Shown here: in pieces, positions 1-8,860 of the stretch
How the letters are laid out: each line of letters begins with the position of its first letter
Numbering within the stretch: the stretch's first letter is position 1
DNA from: an uncultured Pirellulaceae bacterium
GTDB taxonomy: Bacteria > Planctomycetota > Planctomycetia > Pirellulales > Pirellulaceae
Length of the DNA: 64,000 bases
Direction of reading: 5' to 3'
Assembly (NCBI GenBank): GCA_937981585.1
Contig: CALJOA010000064.1
Coordinates: 1-64,000 of the forward strand
Position numbers and translations under genes: made by a program
Notes under the pieces: generated by a model
Database searches by the model: none
Seen by the model: only the letters and a program-made list of their open reading frames with translations
What the model was told of the DNA's origin: nothing

Positions 1-70
1 ACTCAATTTTAGCTTCCCCCTCGCTCACGCGTCGGGTTACCATTTCAGGAGCTTTCGCGACTAACGTGAG

Positions 71-104
71 CGGCAAGGCGCTAAAAACCACTAGCGCCTT
101 GCCG
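71..104. repeat. Perfect 13-bp inverted repeat (hairpin)
   Basis: Two perfect 13-base arms (71-83 and 92-104) are separated by 8 bases. No T-run follows, so it is not a classical intrinsic terminator on the plus strand. It may end transcription of a gene left of the window or be an intergenic palindrome of the kind common in this window. The rest of 1-233 shows no gene. Confidence 0.55.
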
Positions 105-233
105 CCCAGTCCAATATGAAATTGCCAAACAGTGCCTAGTGCTGATTGGTGTTTTCTTTCGGCAAACCAAGTAAGTTTCAGCACCAACAGTCGTCAGCGG
201 TTCTGAATCTATAGAAATACCAAGGAGAGTAAA

Positions 234-1295
234 TTGGCTGAAAAAGTCGTCATCATTGGAAGCGGTCCTGCGGGATGGTCCGCCGCAATCTACGCCGCCC
301 GAGCAAGTCTTTCACCGTTGCTGTTCGAGGGCACCGTAAAACCAGAAATGATTCCGTTGGGCCAACTGGCCTATACCACAGAAGTCGAGAATTACCCCGG
401 TTTCCCATTTGGAAACATTCACGGATTCGTTCAAAGCGCCGTCGATAAGGACCGCCATTGGAACCTGCCCGATCCTCCCGACCATAAAAAGGATGGTCAG
501 TACCACTACGCTGTTCAAGGCACCGAGTTGATGGAGCTGATGAAACAGCAAGCCCTCAACTTCGACACCCGCGTTGTCGAAGACGACATCGTCGACATCG
601 ACGTGACTTCGAGGCCTTACAAAGTCATCCCAGCCGGTGGCGAGCCGATCGAGACTCATGCGATCATCATCGCCACCGGAGCCCGAGCCAATTATCTTGG
701 CCTGCCTTCGGAAGAAGAATACAAGAACAAGGGTGTCAGCGCCTGTGCCGTTTGCGATGGAGCGTTGCCAACCTTCCACGCCAAACCGCTTGCTGTCGTT
801 GGAGCGGGGGATTCGGCGGTTGAAGAAGCCACCTATTTGGCCAACTTGAAATCGGCGGTCAAAGTCCACATGATTGTCCGCCGCGACGAGATGCGAGCCT
901 CCAAAATCATGCAGCAGAGAGCCTTTGATAACCCCAAGATCGAAGTCCACTGGAACCAAGTCGTTGACGAAGTTCTCGGTGACGGCAACTTGGTGACTGG
1001 CCTGAGACTCAAAAGTACCGTCGACGATTCGACCAGCGAATTGGCGGTCGGCGGAATGTTCGTGGCGATCGGCCACACGCCCAACACGAGCTTTTTGGGC
1101 GGAAAAGTCGCAATGAACGACAAGGGCTACATCCAGTGGACTTTGCCATTTCGAACAAACACCAGCGTCGAGGGGGTTTTTGCTGCGGGCGACGTCGCCG
1201 ATGATTATTATAGACAGGCAATTACCTCGGCAGGCACAGGCTGCATGGCGGCACTGGATGTCGAGAGATACTTGGCTGACAAAGGCATTGAGTAG
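234..1295 (+). CDS. trxB: Thioredoxin-disulfide reductase (NADPH)
   Basis: Cytoplasmic flavoprotein that passes electrons from NADPH through FAD and a redox disulfide to thioredoxin. Seen: an N-terminal FAD-binding GSGPAG motif (residues 9-14), the active-site CAVC (Cys171 and Cys174) followed by DG, a second dinucleotide motif [11 protein letters not shown] near residue 190 for NADPH, and a C-terminal FAD motif around AAGDV. The start is TTG at 234, supported by a strong AAGGAGAG ribosome site at 222-229. At 353 residues it is longer than the usual 310-330. The extra length is a charged insertion at about residues 65-90, between the first FAD motif and the rest of the domain. It stands alone, with repeats downstream. 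Function is confident from the motifs; thioredoxin specificity is inferred from the family. Confidence 0.93.
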   Translation: MAEKVVIIGSGPAGWSAAIYAARASLSPLLFEGTVKPEMIPLGQLAYTTEVENYPGFPFGNIHGFVQSAVDKDRHWNLPDPPDHKKDGQYHYAVQGTELMELMKQQALNFDTRVVEDDIVDIDVTSRPYKVIPAGGEPIETHAIIIATGARANYLGLPSEEEYKNKGVSACAVCDGALPTFHAKPLAVVGAGDSAVEEATYLANLKSAVKVHMIVRRDEMRASKIMQQRAFDNPKIEVHWNQVVDEVLGDGNLVTGLRLKSTVDDSTSELAVGGMFVAIGHTPNTSFLGGKVAMNDKGYIQWTLPFRTNTSVEGVFAAGDVADDYYRQAITSAGTGCMAALDVERYLADKGIE

Positions 1296-1333
1296 TTCAT
1301 ATTGGAACCGTCGGCACTGGCCCCGATTTTTTA

Positions 1334-1435
1334 TTGAGCCGTTTAGCCCTAGCCCCTGGTTCTTTTGTTGAGCCGTTTGGGAGCTAGCCCCGGTTTTTTT
1401 GTTGAGCCGTTTGGGCGCTAGCCCCGGTTTTTTTA
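1334..1435. repeat. Tandem 34-bp repeat, three copies, T-tract in each
   Basis: Three direct copies begin at 1334, 1368 and 1402 (period 34), with a partial copy before them. Each has the pattern TTGAGCCGTTT...TAGCCCCGG followed by T6-7. Each copy resembles one arm of the palindromic element found at 17693, 37448 and 45581, so this looks like repeated half-elements downstream of trxB. The T-runs could help terminate trxB transcription, but without the second arm no strong hairpin forms within a single copy. Confidence 0.75.
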
Positions 1436-1494
1436 GTCAACTTCATACAACTCAACCGCACCACAACCAGAACAACTGAACCAATTCGAACCTC

Positions 1495-3276
1495 ATGAAC
1501 AATAAAACTTTTCGAGATCGTGAAATTCTTTCGCAAGCCCATGAACGTGGACCGCTTTCGACACTCGGAGCCTACTTTCGATTATCGGGTCCTGGCTGGC
1601 TACAGAGCGCCATTACCCTGGGCGGTGGATCGCTTGGCGGGGCGTTGTATCTCGGTGTGATTGGCGGTAGTAGCATGTTGTGGCTGCAACTGGCGGCGAT
1701 CGTCATCGGTGTCATCATGCTTTCAGCGATCAGCTATGTGACGTTGTCAACGGGCAAACGGCCCTACGGCGCGATCAACGAATATGTGAACCCGGTTCTT
1801 GGTGCCAGTTGGATCACCGCCACAATTTTGGCCAACATGATTTTCATTCTGCCGCAGTTCTCGCTGTGCTACGACGTGCTGGACAAGAACTTTGGGGCCG
1901 TTGATTCGATGGCCATGCAGTTCTCAGACGCCGAGTCGGTTGCCGACCTGACCGAGGAGGCCATTTTTCAGGCCAAAGTCACCATTTCGGTGATCATTGG
2001 ATTTATAGCATTCGTCATCGTTTGTATGAGTTTTAAACCTGGTTGGGCGGCGAAGATGTTTGACTTGCTACTCAAAGCAATTGTCGGCGCGATCGTGATT
2101 TGCTTTGTCGTCGCCGTCGTTTACCTGACACAGCAAAACAAGATTGACTGGCAGCAGGCGTTGCTTGGTTTTATTCCAGATCTTTCGCAGTGGTCCAATC
2201 CGGCGCCGAAAATTGCGGAACTGGTCAACGGTCTTCAGGGTTCTGCAAAACCATTTTGGACCGATCAGCTTGTCGATCGCCAGCAACAGATCATGATCGG
2301 TACAACGGCCACTGCGGTCGGTATCAATATGACATTTCTGTTACCCTACTCGATGCTTGCTCGCGGATGGGACAAGACGTTCCGCGGATTGGCTCGTTGG
2401 GACTTGATCACAGGGATGGCGATTCCGTTCATCGTGGTGACCAGCTGTATCGTGCTGGCATCTGCCAATGCGTTTCACGCCACGATCGACGACGACTTCA
2501 AAAGCAACGATCCGGCAGTAGTTCAAAAAAGCCGACTTTTCAACGGCATCAAAAGCACGGTTAAAAAGCGCATGGAGCGCGGTGATGCAGATGCATTTGC
2601 TGCAATTGCTGCGATGCCCAGTTCGACATCTGAAGAAGTTGCTGCCAAAGACGCGGCCCAAACCCAATTGATTGCAGACTTTGTCGCCGCGATGAGCGAA
2701 GAAGAAAAGACGGTTGCAGCGACATTGGTCAAACCCAACACCCAGCAGTTGGCCAGAACGCTTGAGCCGGTCCTTGGAGACAAAGCCAACGTTGTGTTCG
2801 GTTTGGGAGTTCTGGGGATGGGTTTCTCCACGATCATTATTTTGTCGATGATCAACGGATACGCTTTCGCTGAAATTCTCAACGTTTACGAAAGCACGAT
2901 TGTACGGGTCATTGGTGCGTTGGCCGCGATTCTGGTTGGAGTTGCGTGGTTCTACATTTGGACGGGCGATTCCAAAACTTATCTGGTGATTATCGCGTCG
3001 AGTTTCGCGGCGATCTTATTGCCGATCGCTTACTTTACGTTCATGGCATTGATGAATAATGAAGAACTCTTGGGCGAAGAGAAGCCCACCGGAACTCGAA
3101 TGTCGATCTGGAATCTTCTGATGACGATCGGAGTCATTAGCGCCGTTGCCATGTCGTATGGTTCGATTTCAACCAAGATCGATAGCCCCGACGGACCTTT
3201 CGTAATTGGCGGCGTCGTGACGTTCCTGATTCTTGCGATCGTTGGATTTACCGCGCGGCCAAGGTACGACGATTAG
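1495..3276 (+). CDS. Nramp-like divalent metal transporter (divergent)
   Basis: Polytopic inner-membrane protein of 593 residues with about eleven hydrophobic segments and an Nramp-like opening, GPGWLQSAIT at residues 32-41. In canonical Nramp proteins helix 1 carries DPGN and helix 6 carries MPH, which bind Mn2+ or Fe2+. Here the corresponding places read TLGGGSLGG and LLPYSML (about residue 285), so the usual metal ligands are absent. A hydrophilic insertion of roughly 100 residues, rich in Ala, Glu and Asp (about 329-433), interrupts the membrane core between two helices. Start is ATG at 1495. It is not in an evident operon. The family call rests on overall pattern; substrate cannot be read from the sequence and need not be Mn or Fe. 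Nramp-related transporters lacking the canonical ligands are known. Confidence 0.72.
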   Translation: MNNKTFRDREILSQAHERGPLSTLGAYFRLSGPGWLQSAITLGGGSLGGALYLGVIGGSSMLWLQLAAIVIGVIMLSAISYVTLSTGKRPYGAINEYVNPVLGASWITATILANMIFILPQFSLCYDVLDKNFGAVDSMAMQFSDAESVADLTEEAIFQAKVTISVIIGFIAFVIVCMSFKPGWAAKMFDLLLKAIVGAIVICFVVAVVYLTQQNKIDWQQALLGFIPDLSQWSNPAPKIAELVNGLQGSAKPFWTDQLVDRQQQIMIGTTATAVGINMTFLLPYSMLARGWDKTFRGLARWDLITGMAIPFIVVTSCIVLASANAFHATIDDDFKSNDPAVVQKSRLFNGIKSTVKKRMERGDADAFAAIAAMPSSTSEEVAAKDAAQTQLIADFVAAMSEEEKTVAATLVKPNTQQLARTLEPVLGDKANVVFGLGVLGMGFSTIIILSMINGYAFAEILNVYESTIVRVIGALAAILVGVAWFYIWTGDSKTYLVIIASSFAAILLPIAYFTFMALMNNEELLGEEKPTGTRMSIWNLLMTIGVISAVAMSYGSISTKIDSPDGPFVIGGVVTFLILAIVGFTARPRYDD

Positions 3277-3347
3277 TAGTTCGAACCCAATATCCATCGA
3301 AAATGCCCTTTCGGCTCCAAGGATGTGCCGAGTAATCAATGGTTTTT

Positions 3348-3409
3348 GACAGGATGAACATGATTTACAGGATCGCGCGCTGCATCTTGTTAATCATGTA
3401 AATCCTGTC
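3348..3409. repeat. Palindromic AACAGGAT-type repeat
   Basis: Left arm GACAGGATGAACATGATT starts at 3348. The right arm ends ATCATGTAAATCCTGTC at 3409. The arms are about 26 bases, nearly complementary, with about 10 bases between. The same element recurs three times in 5026-5535. It lies in the gap between the Nramp-like gene and asnS, which otherwise shows nothing recognisable. Confidence 0.8.
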
Positions 3410-3574
3410 TTCTACTAAGCTCTGTCCTCACCACCCGTCTGCCCTTCACGAAAAGCGCACGCGCAAAAGTATCTGCTTGTTCGTTAGGGGACTCTCTATG
3501 GAAACTCCGCCCACCCTCCTACAATAAACTCAGCCAAAAACAACTAACTGAGTTTGCAGGAGCTGGGCGGACGT

Positions 3575-4975
3575 ATGGAAAAGATCTCGGTCAAAAACGC
3601 ACGTGATGAGTCATCGATAGGTAAAACTGGGAAACTGCAAGGCTGGGTGCGCACGCGTCGCGATTCCAAAGCCGGTTTCAGCTTTATCGAAATCAATGAC
3701 GGTTCGAGTCAAGGCAACATTCAGATTATCGCCCCCGCGGATTTGGAAAACTACGAATCTGAAATCAAACGCCTGACCGCCGGCTGTAGTATCTCGGCCG
3801 AGGGCGAGATTAAGGAATCTGGTGGCCGCGGTCAAAAGACCGAAATGCAAGCCGCCCAGATTTCCGTACACGGTTGGGCTGACCCAGATGAGTATCCGCT
3901 TCAGAAGAAACGGCATTCAATGGAGAAACTACGAGAGTGGGCTCACCTTCGCCCACGTACCAATACGTTTGGGGCGGTCGCGAGAGTTCGAAATTGCATC
4001 TGCAATTCGATTCACCAGTTTTATCAAGAGCAAGGCTTCCTCTACATCAACACCCCGATCATCACGGCGAGCGATTGTGAAGGCGCCGGCGAGATGTTCC
4101 AAGTCACGACGATGAAGATGGATCAGATTGCCAAGCAGCAAATTGAAAACCTCAACTACAAATTTGACTTTTTTGACAAACCAGCTTACCTGACCGTCAG
4201 CGGACAACTGGCGGCAGAAACTTATGCCTGTGCGCTTGGGAAAGTCTACACGTTCGGGCCAACGTTTCGAGCCGAGAATTCCAATACATCGCGCCATTTG
4301 GCCGAGTTCTGGATGGTAGAGCCGGAAGTCGCGTTCAATGATCTCGACGACAACATGGACTTGGCCGAATCGTTTCTCAAACGAATCTTTACCGACGCGT
4401 TGGAAAAGTGCGGTCAGGACATGGAGTTCTTCAACGAGCGGATCGACCAGGAGAAAACTCTGATCAAGCGGCTTGAGGCAATCATCAACACCGAGTTTGT
4501 TCGACTTCCTTACACAGAGGCCGTCGAGATTCTCGAATCGTCAGGCCAGAAATTCGATTTCCCCGTCAAGTGGGGCATTGACCTGCAATCCGAGCACGAG
4601 CGATTTTTGACTGAGAAACATTTTGAAAAGCCCGTCATCCTTTTCGATTATCCCAACACGATCAAGCCGTTCTACATGTACTGCAACGATGATGACAAAA
4701 CGGTTCGTGCGATGGACGTGCTAGTTCCCGGTGTCGGCGAGATCATTGGTGGAAGCCAACGCGAACACCGACTGGATGTGCTTGAGTCTCGCATGAAAGC
4801 ACAAGACCTCGATATTGAAGAGTATTGGTGGTACGCCGATCTGCGTCGATATGGAACCGTGCCTCACGCCGGGTTTGGATTGGGGCTTGAGCGAGCAGTA
4901 CAGTTCGTGACCAGTATCGGCAACATCCGCGACGTGATCCCGTTTCCTCGAACGCCAGGAAATGCAGAGTTTTAA
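3575..4975 (+). CDS. asnS: Asparaginyl-tRNA synthetase
   Basis: Class II aminoacyl-tRNA synthetase that charges tRNA-Asn with asparagine using ATP. Seen in order: an N-terminal OB-fold anticodon-binding domain beginning [12 protein letters not shown], motif 2 around [16 protein letters not shown] (residue ~230), the AsnRS-specific IGGSQRE stretch, and motif 3 GFGLGLER (~residue 430), ending [10 protein letters not shown]. An in-frame TTG exists at 3554, but ATG at 3575 gives 466 residues, the length of E. coli AsnS, and a CAGGAG ribosome site lies 12 bases upstream. The protein aligns by eye with E. coli AsnS along its whole length. It sits alone between two repeat-filled gaps. Confidence 0.97.
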   Translation: MEKISVKNARDESSIGKTGKLQGWVRTRRDSKAGFSFIEINDGSSQGNIQIIAPADLENYESEIKRLTAGCSISAEGEIKESGGRGQKTEMQAAQISVHGWADPDEYPLQKKRHSMEKLREWAHLRPRTNTFGAVARVRNCICNSIHQFYQEQGFLYINTPIITASDCEGAGEMFQVTTMKMDQIAKQQIENLNYKFDFFDKPAYLTVSGQLAAETYACALGKVYTFGPTFRAENSNTSRHLAEFWMVEPEVAFNDLDDNMDLAESFLKRIFTDALEKCGQDMEFFNERIDQEKTLIKRLEAIINTEFVRLPYTEAVEILESSGQKFDFPVKWGIDLQSEHERFLTEKHFEKPVILFDYPNTIKPFYMYCNDDDKTVRAMDVLVPGVGEIIGGSQREHRLDVLESRMKAQDLDIEEYWWYADLRRYGTVPHAGFGLGLERAVQFVTSIGNIRDVIPFPRTPGNAEF

Positions 4976-5018
4976 CTACTTCGCTTCCTCCTGCGGCCGT
5001 GGACAGGAAGTTGCTGCA

Positions 5019-5535
5019 GATATTGAGACAGGATGAACATGATTAACAGGATGTCGCGCGCAAATCATTTACCTCCTGTAAATCCTGTCCAAAATCAAGC
5101 ACTGTTCTCCACCAATTCCTACCATACTTTCGCTGATGAGTTAATGGTTAGTGCAGATTAGCGAAGATTAGTGTTCCTTCTTCCCAATCACCATCAACCA
5201 ATTTAGAGTCCAGATCTTCGACTGAATTATCAGAATACAGATATTGAGACAGGATGAACATGATTAACAGGATGTCGCGCGCAAATCATTTACATCCTGT
5301 AAATCCTGTCCAAAATCAAGCACTGTTCTCCACCAATACCTACCATACTTTCGCTGATGAGTTAATGATTAGTGCAGATTAGCGAAGATTAGTGTTCCTT
5401 CTTCCCAATCACCATCTACCAATTTAGAGTCCAGATCTTCGACTGAATTATCAGAACACAGATATTGAGACAGGATGAACATGATTAACAGGATGCCGCG
5501 CGCAAATCATTTACATCCTGTAAATCCTGTCCAAA
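5019..5535. repeat. 221-bp tandem repeat, 2.3 copies, with inner palindrome
   Basis: Copies begin at 5019, 5240 and 5461, an exact period of 221 bases; the third stops after about 75 bases. Each copy starts with the GACAGGATGAACATGATTAA palindrome (arms closing with TGTAAATCCTGTC) and is followed by a spacer containing GATTAGCGAAGATTAGTG. Copies differ at only a few positions, so the duplication is recent. No protein-coding gene is visible in 4976-5551; short reading frames there arise only from the palindrome. Confidence 0.9.
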
Positions 5536-5551
5536 CATCCTCCCTGCCCGA

Positions 5552-6973
5552 TCAAGCGTTCGTCTTAAACGCATCCAGTGCTCGCTGGCGACCGGCCGAG
5601 TACTCGACGACAAAATCGGGATACTCAATCCCCAGTTCCTCGATAGCGTTGGAAAGCTTCTTGGGATCGTGAAGCGATTTTGCCGGGACGGATTCCAACT
5701 CGGGACACATCTGTTTGATGAACTCGCCGTCGGGGTCGAACCGTTTGCTTTGGCTGAACGGATTGAAGATTCGAAAATACGGGACCGCGTCGGTTCCGGT
5801 CGAAGCCGACCACTGCCAGCCGCCATTGTTGGCTGCCAGATCACCGTCGATCAGATTTTCCATAAAGTACTTTTCGCCCAACCGCCAATCGATCAACAGG
5901 TTCTTCGTTAGGAACATCGCCGTCACCATGCGCAGCCGATTGTGCATCCAGCCTGTTTGATTCAGTTGCCGCATCCCGGCGTCAACGATCGGATAGCCGG
6001 TCTGACCGGTTTTCCAAGCCATCAAATCGGATTCACTATCGCGCCACGGAATCGACTCGGTTTTCAATTTGAAGGGTTTGTGTTTTGAGACGCGCGGAAA
6101 CCCTACCATCACGTGGGCGTAGAAATCTCGCCAAGTCAATTCGGAGATCCAAATCGTGGCACCTTGGTTCCCTCCATCAATCTCGCCGCCCTTCGCCTTG
6201 AGCGCCGCGGCCATGCATTGACGCGGCGAAATAACACCGGCGGCCAAATAAGCCGATAGTTCACTGGTGCCTTCCAGCGACGGAATATCGCGGGCTTGGT
6301 CGTAGTCAGAAATTTTGCTGGCAAAATGCTTCAGTCGCTTGGCGGCTTCGGCTTCTCCGGCTGGATAGCAATCGCGAAAGTCGTTCGTAAAATCAAAACC
6401 CGCAACCGATTTCGGGATTGGAGAAGGCTTCACGCCGACGTCCGGTTGCTTGGACGGCTTGCCAACCGGCTGGGAGTACTCAATCGCCTTGGTGTTCCAG
6501 ACTTTTCGATAGGGAGTAAATACTGAGTAGAACTTGCCCTGCTTGGTTTCTATTTCTTTGGGTGGAACGATAACCCGATCATGAAACTGCTGCACGACGA
6601 TATCGTTGGCTCGGCACAACCGAACCATTTCGGAATCCCGATCCAGCTCGTTGACTTCATATTCCCGGTTAAAAGACAAAGCCGAACATCGGTGCTTTTT
6701 CGCGGTCTTGAGAACGACAGCGGGAGCCTCACCGAATGTGTCACACGTTTTGATCAACAGCGGAATGTTCAGTCTGGCCAGTGAAGCGGACAATGATCGC
6801 AGGTTTTCGATCCAGAAACTGACTTTGCAATCCGCGTCATCGTGTTGTTTCCACTGCAGCGGCGTAATCACAAACAACGCAACCACTCCGTCGCTGGAGT
6901 GCTTGGCGGCGTTAAACAAAGCCGAATTGTCGATGATGCGAAGGTCGCGTCGAAACCAAATTAAAGTTCTCAT
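5552..6973 (-). CDS. phrB: Deoxyribodipyrimidine photolyase (class I CPD type)
   Basis: Light-driven flavoenzyme that splits cyclobutane pyrimidine dimers in DNA. Seen: N-terminal Rossmann-like antenna domain starting MRTLIWFRRDLR, then the helical FAD domain with WRDFYAHVM, MHNRLRMVTAMFL and the strongly conserved NNGGWQWSASTGTD followed by PYFRIFNP. A longer frame exists upstream to 7024, but the ATG at 6973 starts exactly at the family's conserved N-terminus and gives 473 residues, matching E. coli PhrB (472). The antenna pigment (folate or deazaflavin) cannot be told from the motifs. It is convergent with asnS across the repeat block and divergent from the tRNA. Confidence 0.95.
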   Translation of the reverse strand: MRTLIWFRRDLRIIDNSALFNAAKHSSDGVVALFVITPLQWKQHDDADCKVSFWIENLRSLSASLARLNIPLLIKTCDTFGEAPAVVLKTAKKHRCSALSFNREYEVNELDRDSEMVRLCRANDIVVQQFHDRVIVPPKEIETKQGKFYSVFTPYRKVWNTKAIEYSQPVGKPSKQPDVGVKPSPIPKSVAGFDFTNDFRDCYPAGEAEAAKRLKHFASKISDYDQARDIPSLEGTSELSAYLAAGVISPRQCMAAALKAKGGEIDGGNQGATIWISELTWRDFYAHVMVGFPRVSKHKPFKLKTESIPWRDSESDLMAWKTGQTGYPIVDAGMRQLNQTGWMHNRLRMVTAMFLTKNLLIDWRLGEKYFMENLIDGDLAANNGGWQWSASTGTDAVPYFRIFNPFSQSKRFDPDGEFIKQMCPELESVPAKSLHDPKKLSNAIEELGIEYPDFVVEYSAGRQRALDAFKTNA

Positions 6974-7114
6974 CGTTGAGATTAAACCGGAGTAAGCTGA
7001 CCGGTTCAACAGCCCATTCGACACGCAAACGAGATTTGCTAAATTAAAGATTCGTTAACCACCCCTTCGGACCGTCAAGCCAAATATAGCGGGCGTTCCG
7101 AGATGGTTGTGAGC

Positions 7115-7188
7115 GGGCCAGTAGCTCAGTTGGTTAGAGCAGGGGACTCATAATCCCTTTGTCGCGGGTTCGAGTCCTGCCTGGCCTA
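7115..7188 (+). tRNA. tRNA with CAT anticodon (Met, or Ile2 after lysidine modification)
   Basis: A 74-base cloverleaf can be drawn: acceptor GGGCCAG pairs with CTGGCCT (one G-T pair), D-arm GCTC/GAGC, anticodon stem GGGGA/TCCCT around loop CTCATAA (anticodon 7149-7151), T-arm GCGGG/CCTGC with TTCGAGT loop, discriminator A73. CCA is not encoded. CAT is used by elongator Met, initiator Met and Ile2. The first acceptor pair is not the mismatch of an initiator, so elongator Met or Ile2 remain; the anticodon-arm context resembles Ile2 of E. coli. An integrase remnant lies immediately downstream. Confidence 0.93.
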
Positions 7189-7202
7189 TTCAGTATGTTT
7201 AA

Positions 7203-7617
7203 GGTTAGCGGGGGTTTTGCACTCACCTCGGTTTTCCCCGTGTTTGATTGCGAGTCGCTGCAAGGCATATCAGTCGTTGCGGCAGGTTTCGCCCCACCCC
7301 CTGCCCACTAACTGCCCCCTTTGTCGATTGCGAGGCTCAAGTGGCCAGGCGTCTTTTAGTTGGCTACCCTTGCGCTATTGCCAAGCCACTTGCAGACAGA
7401 CAACATGCAAAGGTAGGTACTGGTTGAGGTCGGTTTCGAGCGAGCCTCTCAGGTTGTGAAATAGTCGGGGCCAAGGCTCAATCGACTTACGAACCTCCTC
7501 AGCGTTCTTCTGCCCAAGCTGAAACGTAACACGCTTCAAACCGATGTGGGGTTGGACAAGCGATGGCTTAAGCTGTGCTTGTATTCTGTTCGTGTTCGTC
7601 CGAATAGTTGTGCTAAA
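7203..7617 (-). pseudogene. Decayed tyrosine-recombinase (phage-type integrase) C-terminus
   Basis: Reading the minus strand from about 7617 gives an open stretch with GLKRVTFQLG, PWPRLFHNLRGS and ETDLNQYLPLHVVC. This matches the second catalytic-Arg region (HxLR) of planctomycete tyrosine recombinases. At about 7395 the frame breaks: shifting by one base continues as KWLGNSARVAN, the LGHS-type motif before the catalytic Tyr, and then a stop follows at 7356-7358. The segment with His-Tyr is degenerate. The remainder towards the tRNA resembles the low-complexity tail of such enzymes. The N-terminal half is missing. The piece points at the tRNA gene, as expected of an element that integrated there and decayed. 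No second copy of the tRNA 3' end was seen in the window. Confidence 0.62.
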
Positions 7618-7662
7618 CTAACCCTCGCGCGTTTCAATATTGGTTCATTGCTGGAGAGTTAT

Positions 7663-8685
7663 ATGAGTAGTGCTTTTACCTCAGTCAAGTTTGGGAGTCT
7701 GTTTGCTGCAATAATCCTGTGGCCGGTTTTAGGTGTGGCTCAGAAGGTCAAGATTCCGCCGGCAGATGAAACTATCAACGCTGCTACTGTTGTGGCCGCC
7801 AAAGCAGCCCTGCTTGAGGCTGAGCGGATCATCTTTCTCGGTGATTCCAACACCCACAACGGTGAGTTCATCGTTCAGCTTGAAGCCGCGATTCTTGAGA
7901 AGTTCGGAGCGGCGCCGGAGATGATCAACCTTGGGCTTGCCAGCGAAACTTGTAGTGGGGACTCGGAGCCCATTCATCCTTTCCCGCGTCCCAATGTGCA
8001 GGAGCGACTTGATCGGGCTCTCGAGAAAACTAAACCAGATGTTGTGGTTGCGTGTTATGGAATGAACGATGGGATTTATCATCCCTTCGACAAGGTCAGG
8101 TTCGAATCCTATCAAAAAGGAATCATGACGATCATCGATAAGGTCAAAGCTGCCGATGCAAAGCTAATCCTGCTGACGCCTCCACCGTTTGACCCATTGC
8201 CGGGTCGCAATAGAGGCAAGCTTGTGCCGACGGATGCCAAGAAGTTTTCCTGGAAGACGATCTACGAAAACTATGACTCCGAAGTCATCAAGGTGTACGC
8301 GGATTGGGTCCTCCAACAACGGACTGACGTGCTTGGGGTCGTTGATACCCACACGCCGGTTACCGAATATTTGGCGAACAAACGAACTTCAGATCCGGAT
8401 TTTGCGTTTTCCAAAGATGGCGTGCACTTCGACAAAGCGGGACACAAGGTTTTTGCCCAAGCGATATTGGATTCGCTGTCCGAGTTCGGCATCGAGGCAA
8501 AGCTAAGCTCCAATGACGAATTGCTGCAACTAATTCGAGAACGTCAGGCGATTTCACATTTGACTTGGCTGAGCGAAGTCAAGCATCTCAGGCCGGGCGT
8601 CAAAAAGGGATTGCCGCTTGCCCAAGCCGAAGAAAAGATGAAGCCGATTTCTGACAAAATTAATTCACTGGTAGAAAAGAATTGA
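7663..8685 (+). CDS. Secreted SGNH/GDSL-family hydrolase
   Basis: Predicted exported esterase or acetyl-hydrolase, 340 residues. An N-terminal signal peptide (hydrophobic core FGSLFAAIILWPVLG) ends near AQ. SGNH blocks follow: block I FLGDSNTHNG with the nucleophile Ser, block III GMNDG with the Asn, and block V DGVHFDKAGH with the catalytic Asp and His. A GTG start at 7546 is possible, but ATG at 7663 has a GGAGAG ribosome site five bases upstream and places the signal peptide at the N-terminus; the upstream part overlaps an integrase remnant. Planctomycetes encode many such enzymes, often linked to deacetylation of polysaccharides; the substrate here is unknown. It stands alone between the tRNA region and lysC. 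Confidence 0.85.
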   Translation: MSSAFTSVKFGSLFAAIILWPVLGVAQKVKIPPADETINAATVVAAKAALLEAERIIFLGDSNTHNGEFIVQLEAAILEKFGAAPEMINLGLASETCSGDSEPIHPFPRPNVQERLDRALEKTKPDVVVACYGMNDGIYHPFDKVRFESYQKGIMTIIDKVKAADAKLILLTPPPFDPLPGRNRGKLVPTDAKKFSWKTIYENYDSEVIKVYADWVLQQRTDVLGVVDTHTPVTEYLANKRTSDPDFAFSKDGVHFDKAGHKVFAQAILDSLSEFGIEAKLSSNDELLQLIRERQAISHLTWLSEVKHLRPGVKKGLPLAQAEEKMKPISDKINSLVEKN

Positions 8686-8860
8686 ATTCTTCCAACTCCG
8701 CGGCCTTGTTTGATTGCGTCACCATCGGAGGGGGATACACGGATTGATCATTTGGCGGTGATTGGGTTTTAGAGGTTTCGAGCGGGTCGAAAAGCAGATA
8801 AGTTTATGGGTTTCAATCCGATTGAGTCGGAAACTACTAAACCCCAGACCTCGAATCATC

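Noticed and set aside
312-1076. Long minus-strand frame opposite trxB (254 codons)
   Set aside because: It lies entirely within trxB, which has unmistakable motifs, and its translation has no domain or start signal. It is a shadow frame.
5019-5535. Possible CRISPR or integron array
   Set aside because: Units of 221 bases repeat head to tail with no variable spacers and no cas or integrase gene nearby.
8700-8860. Possible lysine riboswitch before lysC
   Set aside because: Some complementarity exists, but I could not fit the conserved lysine aptamer core, so it is not called.
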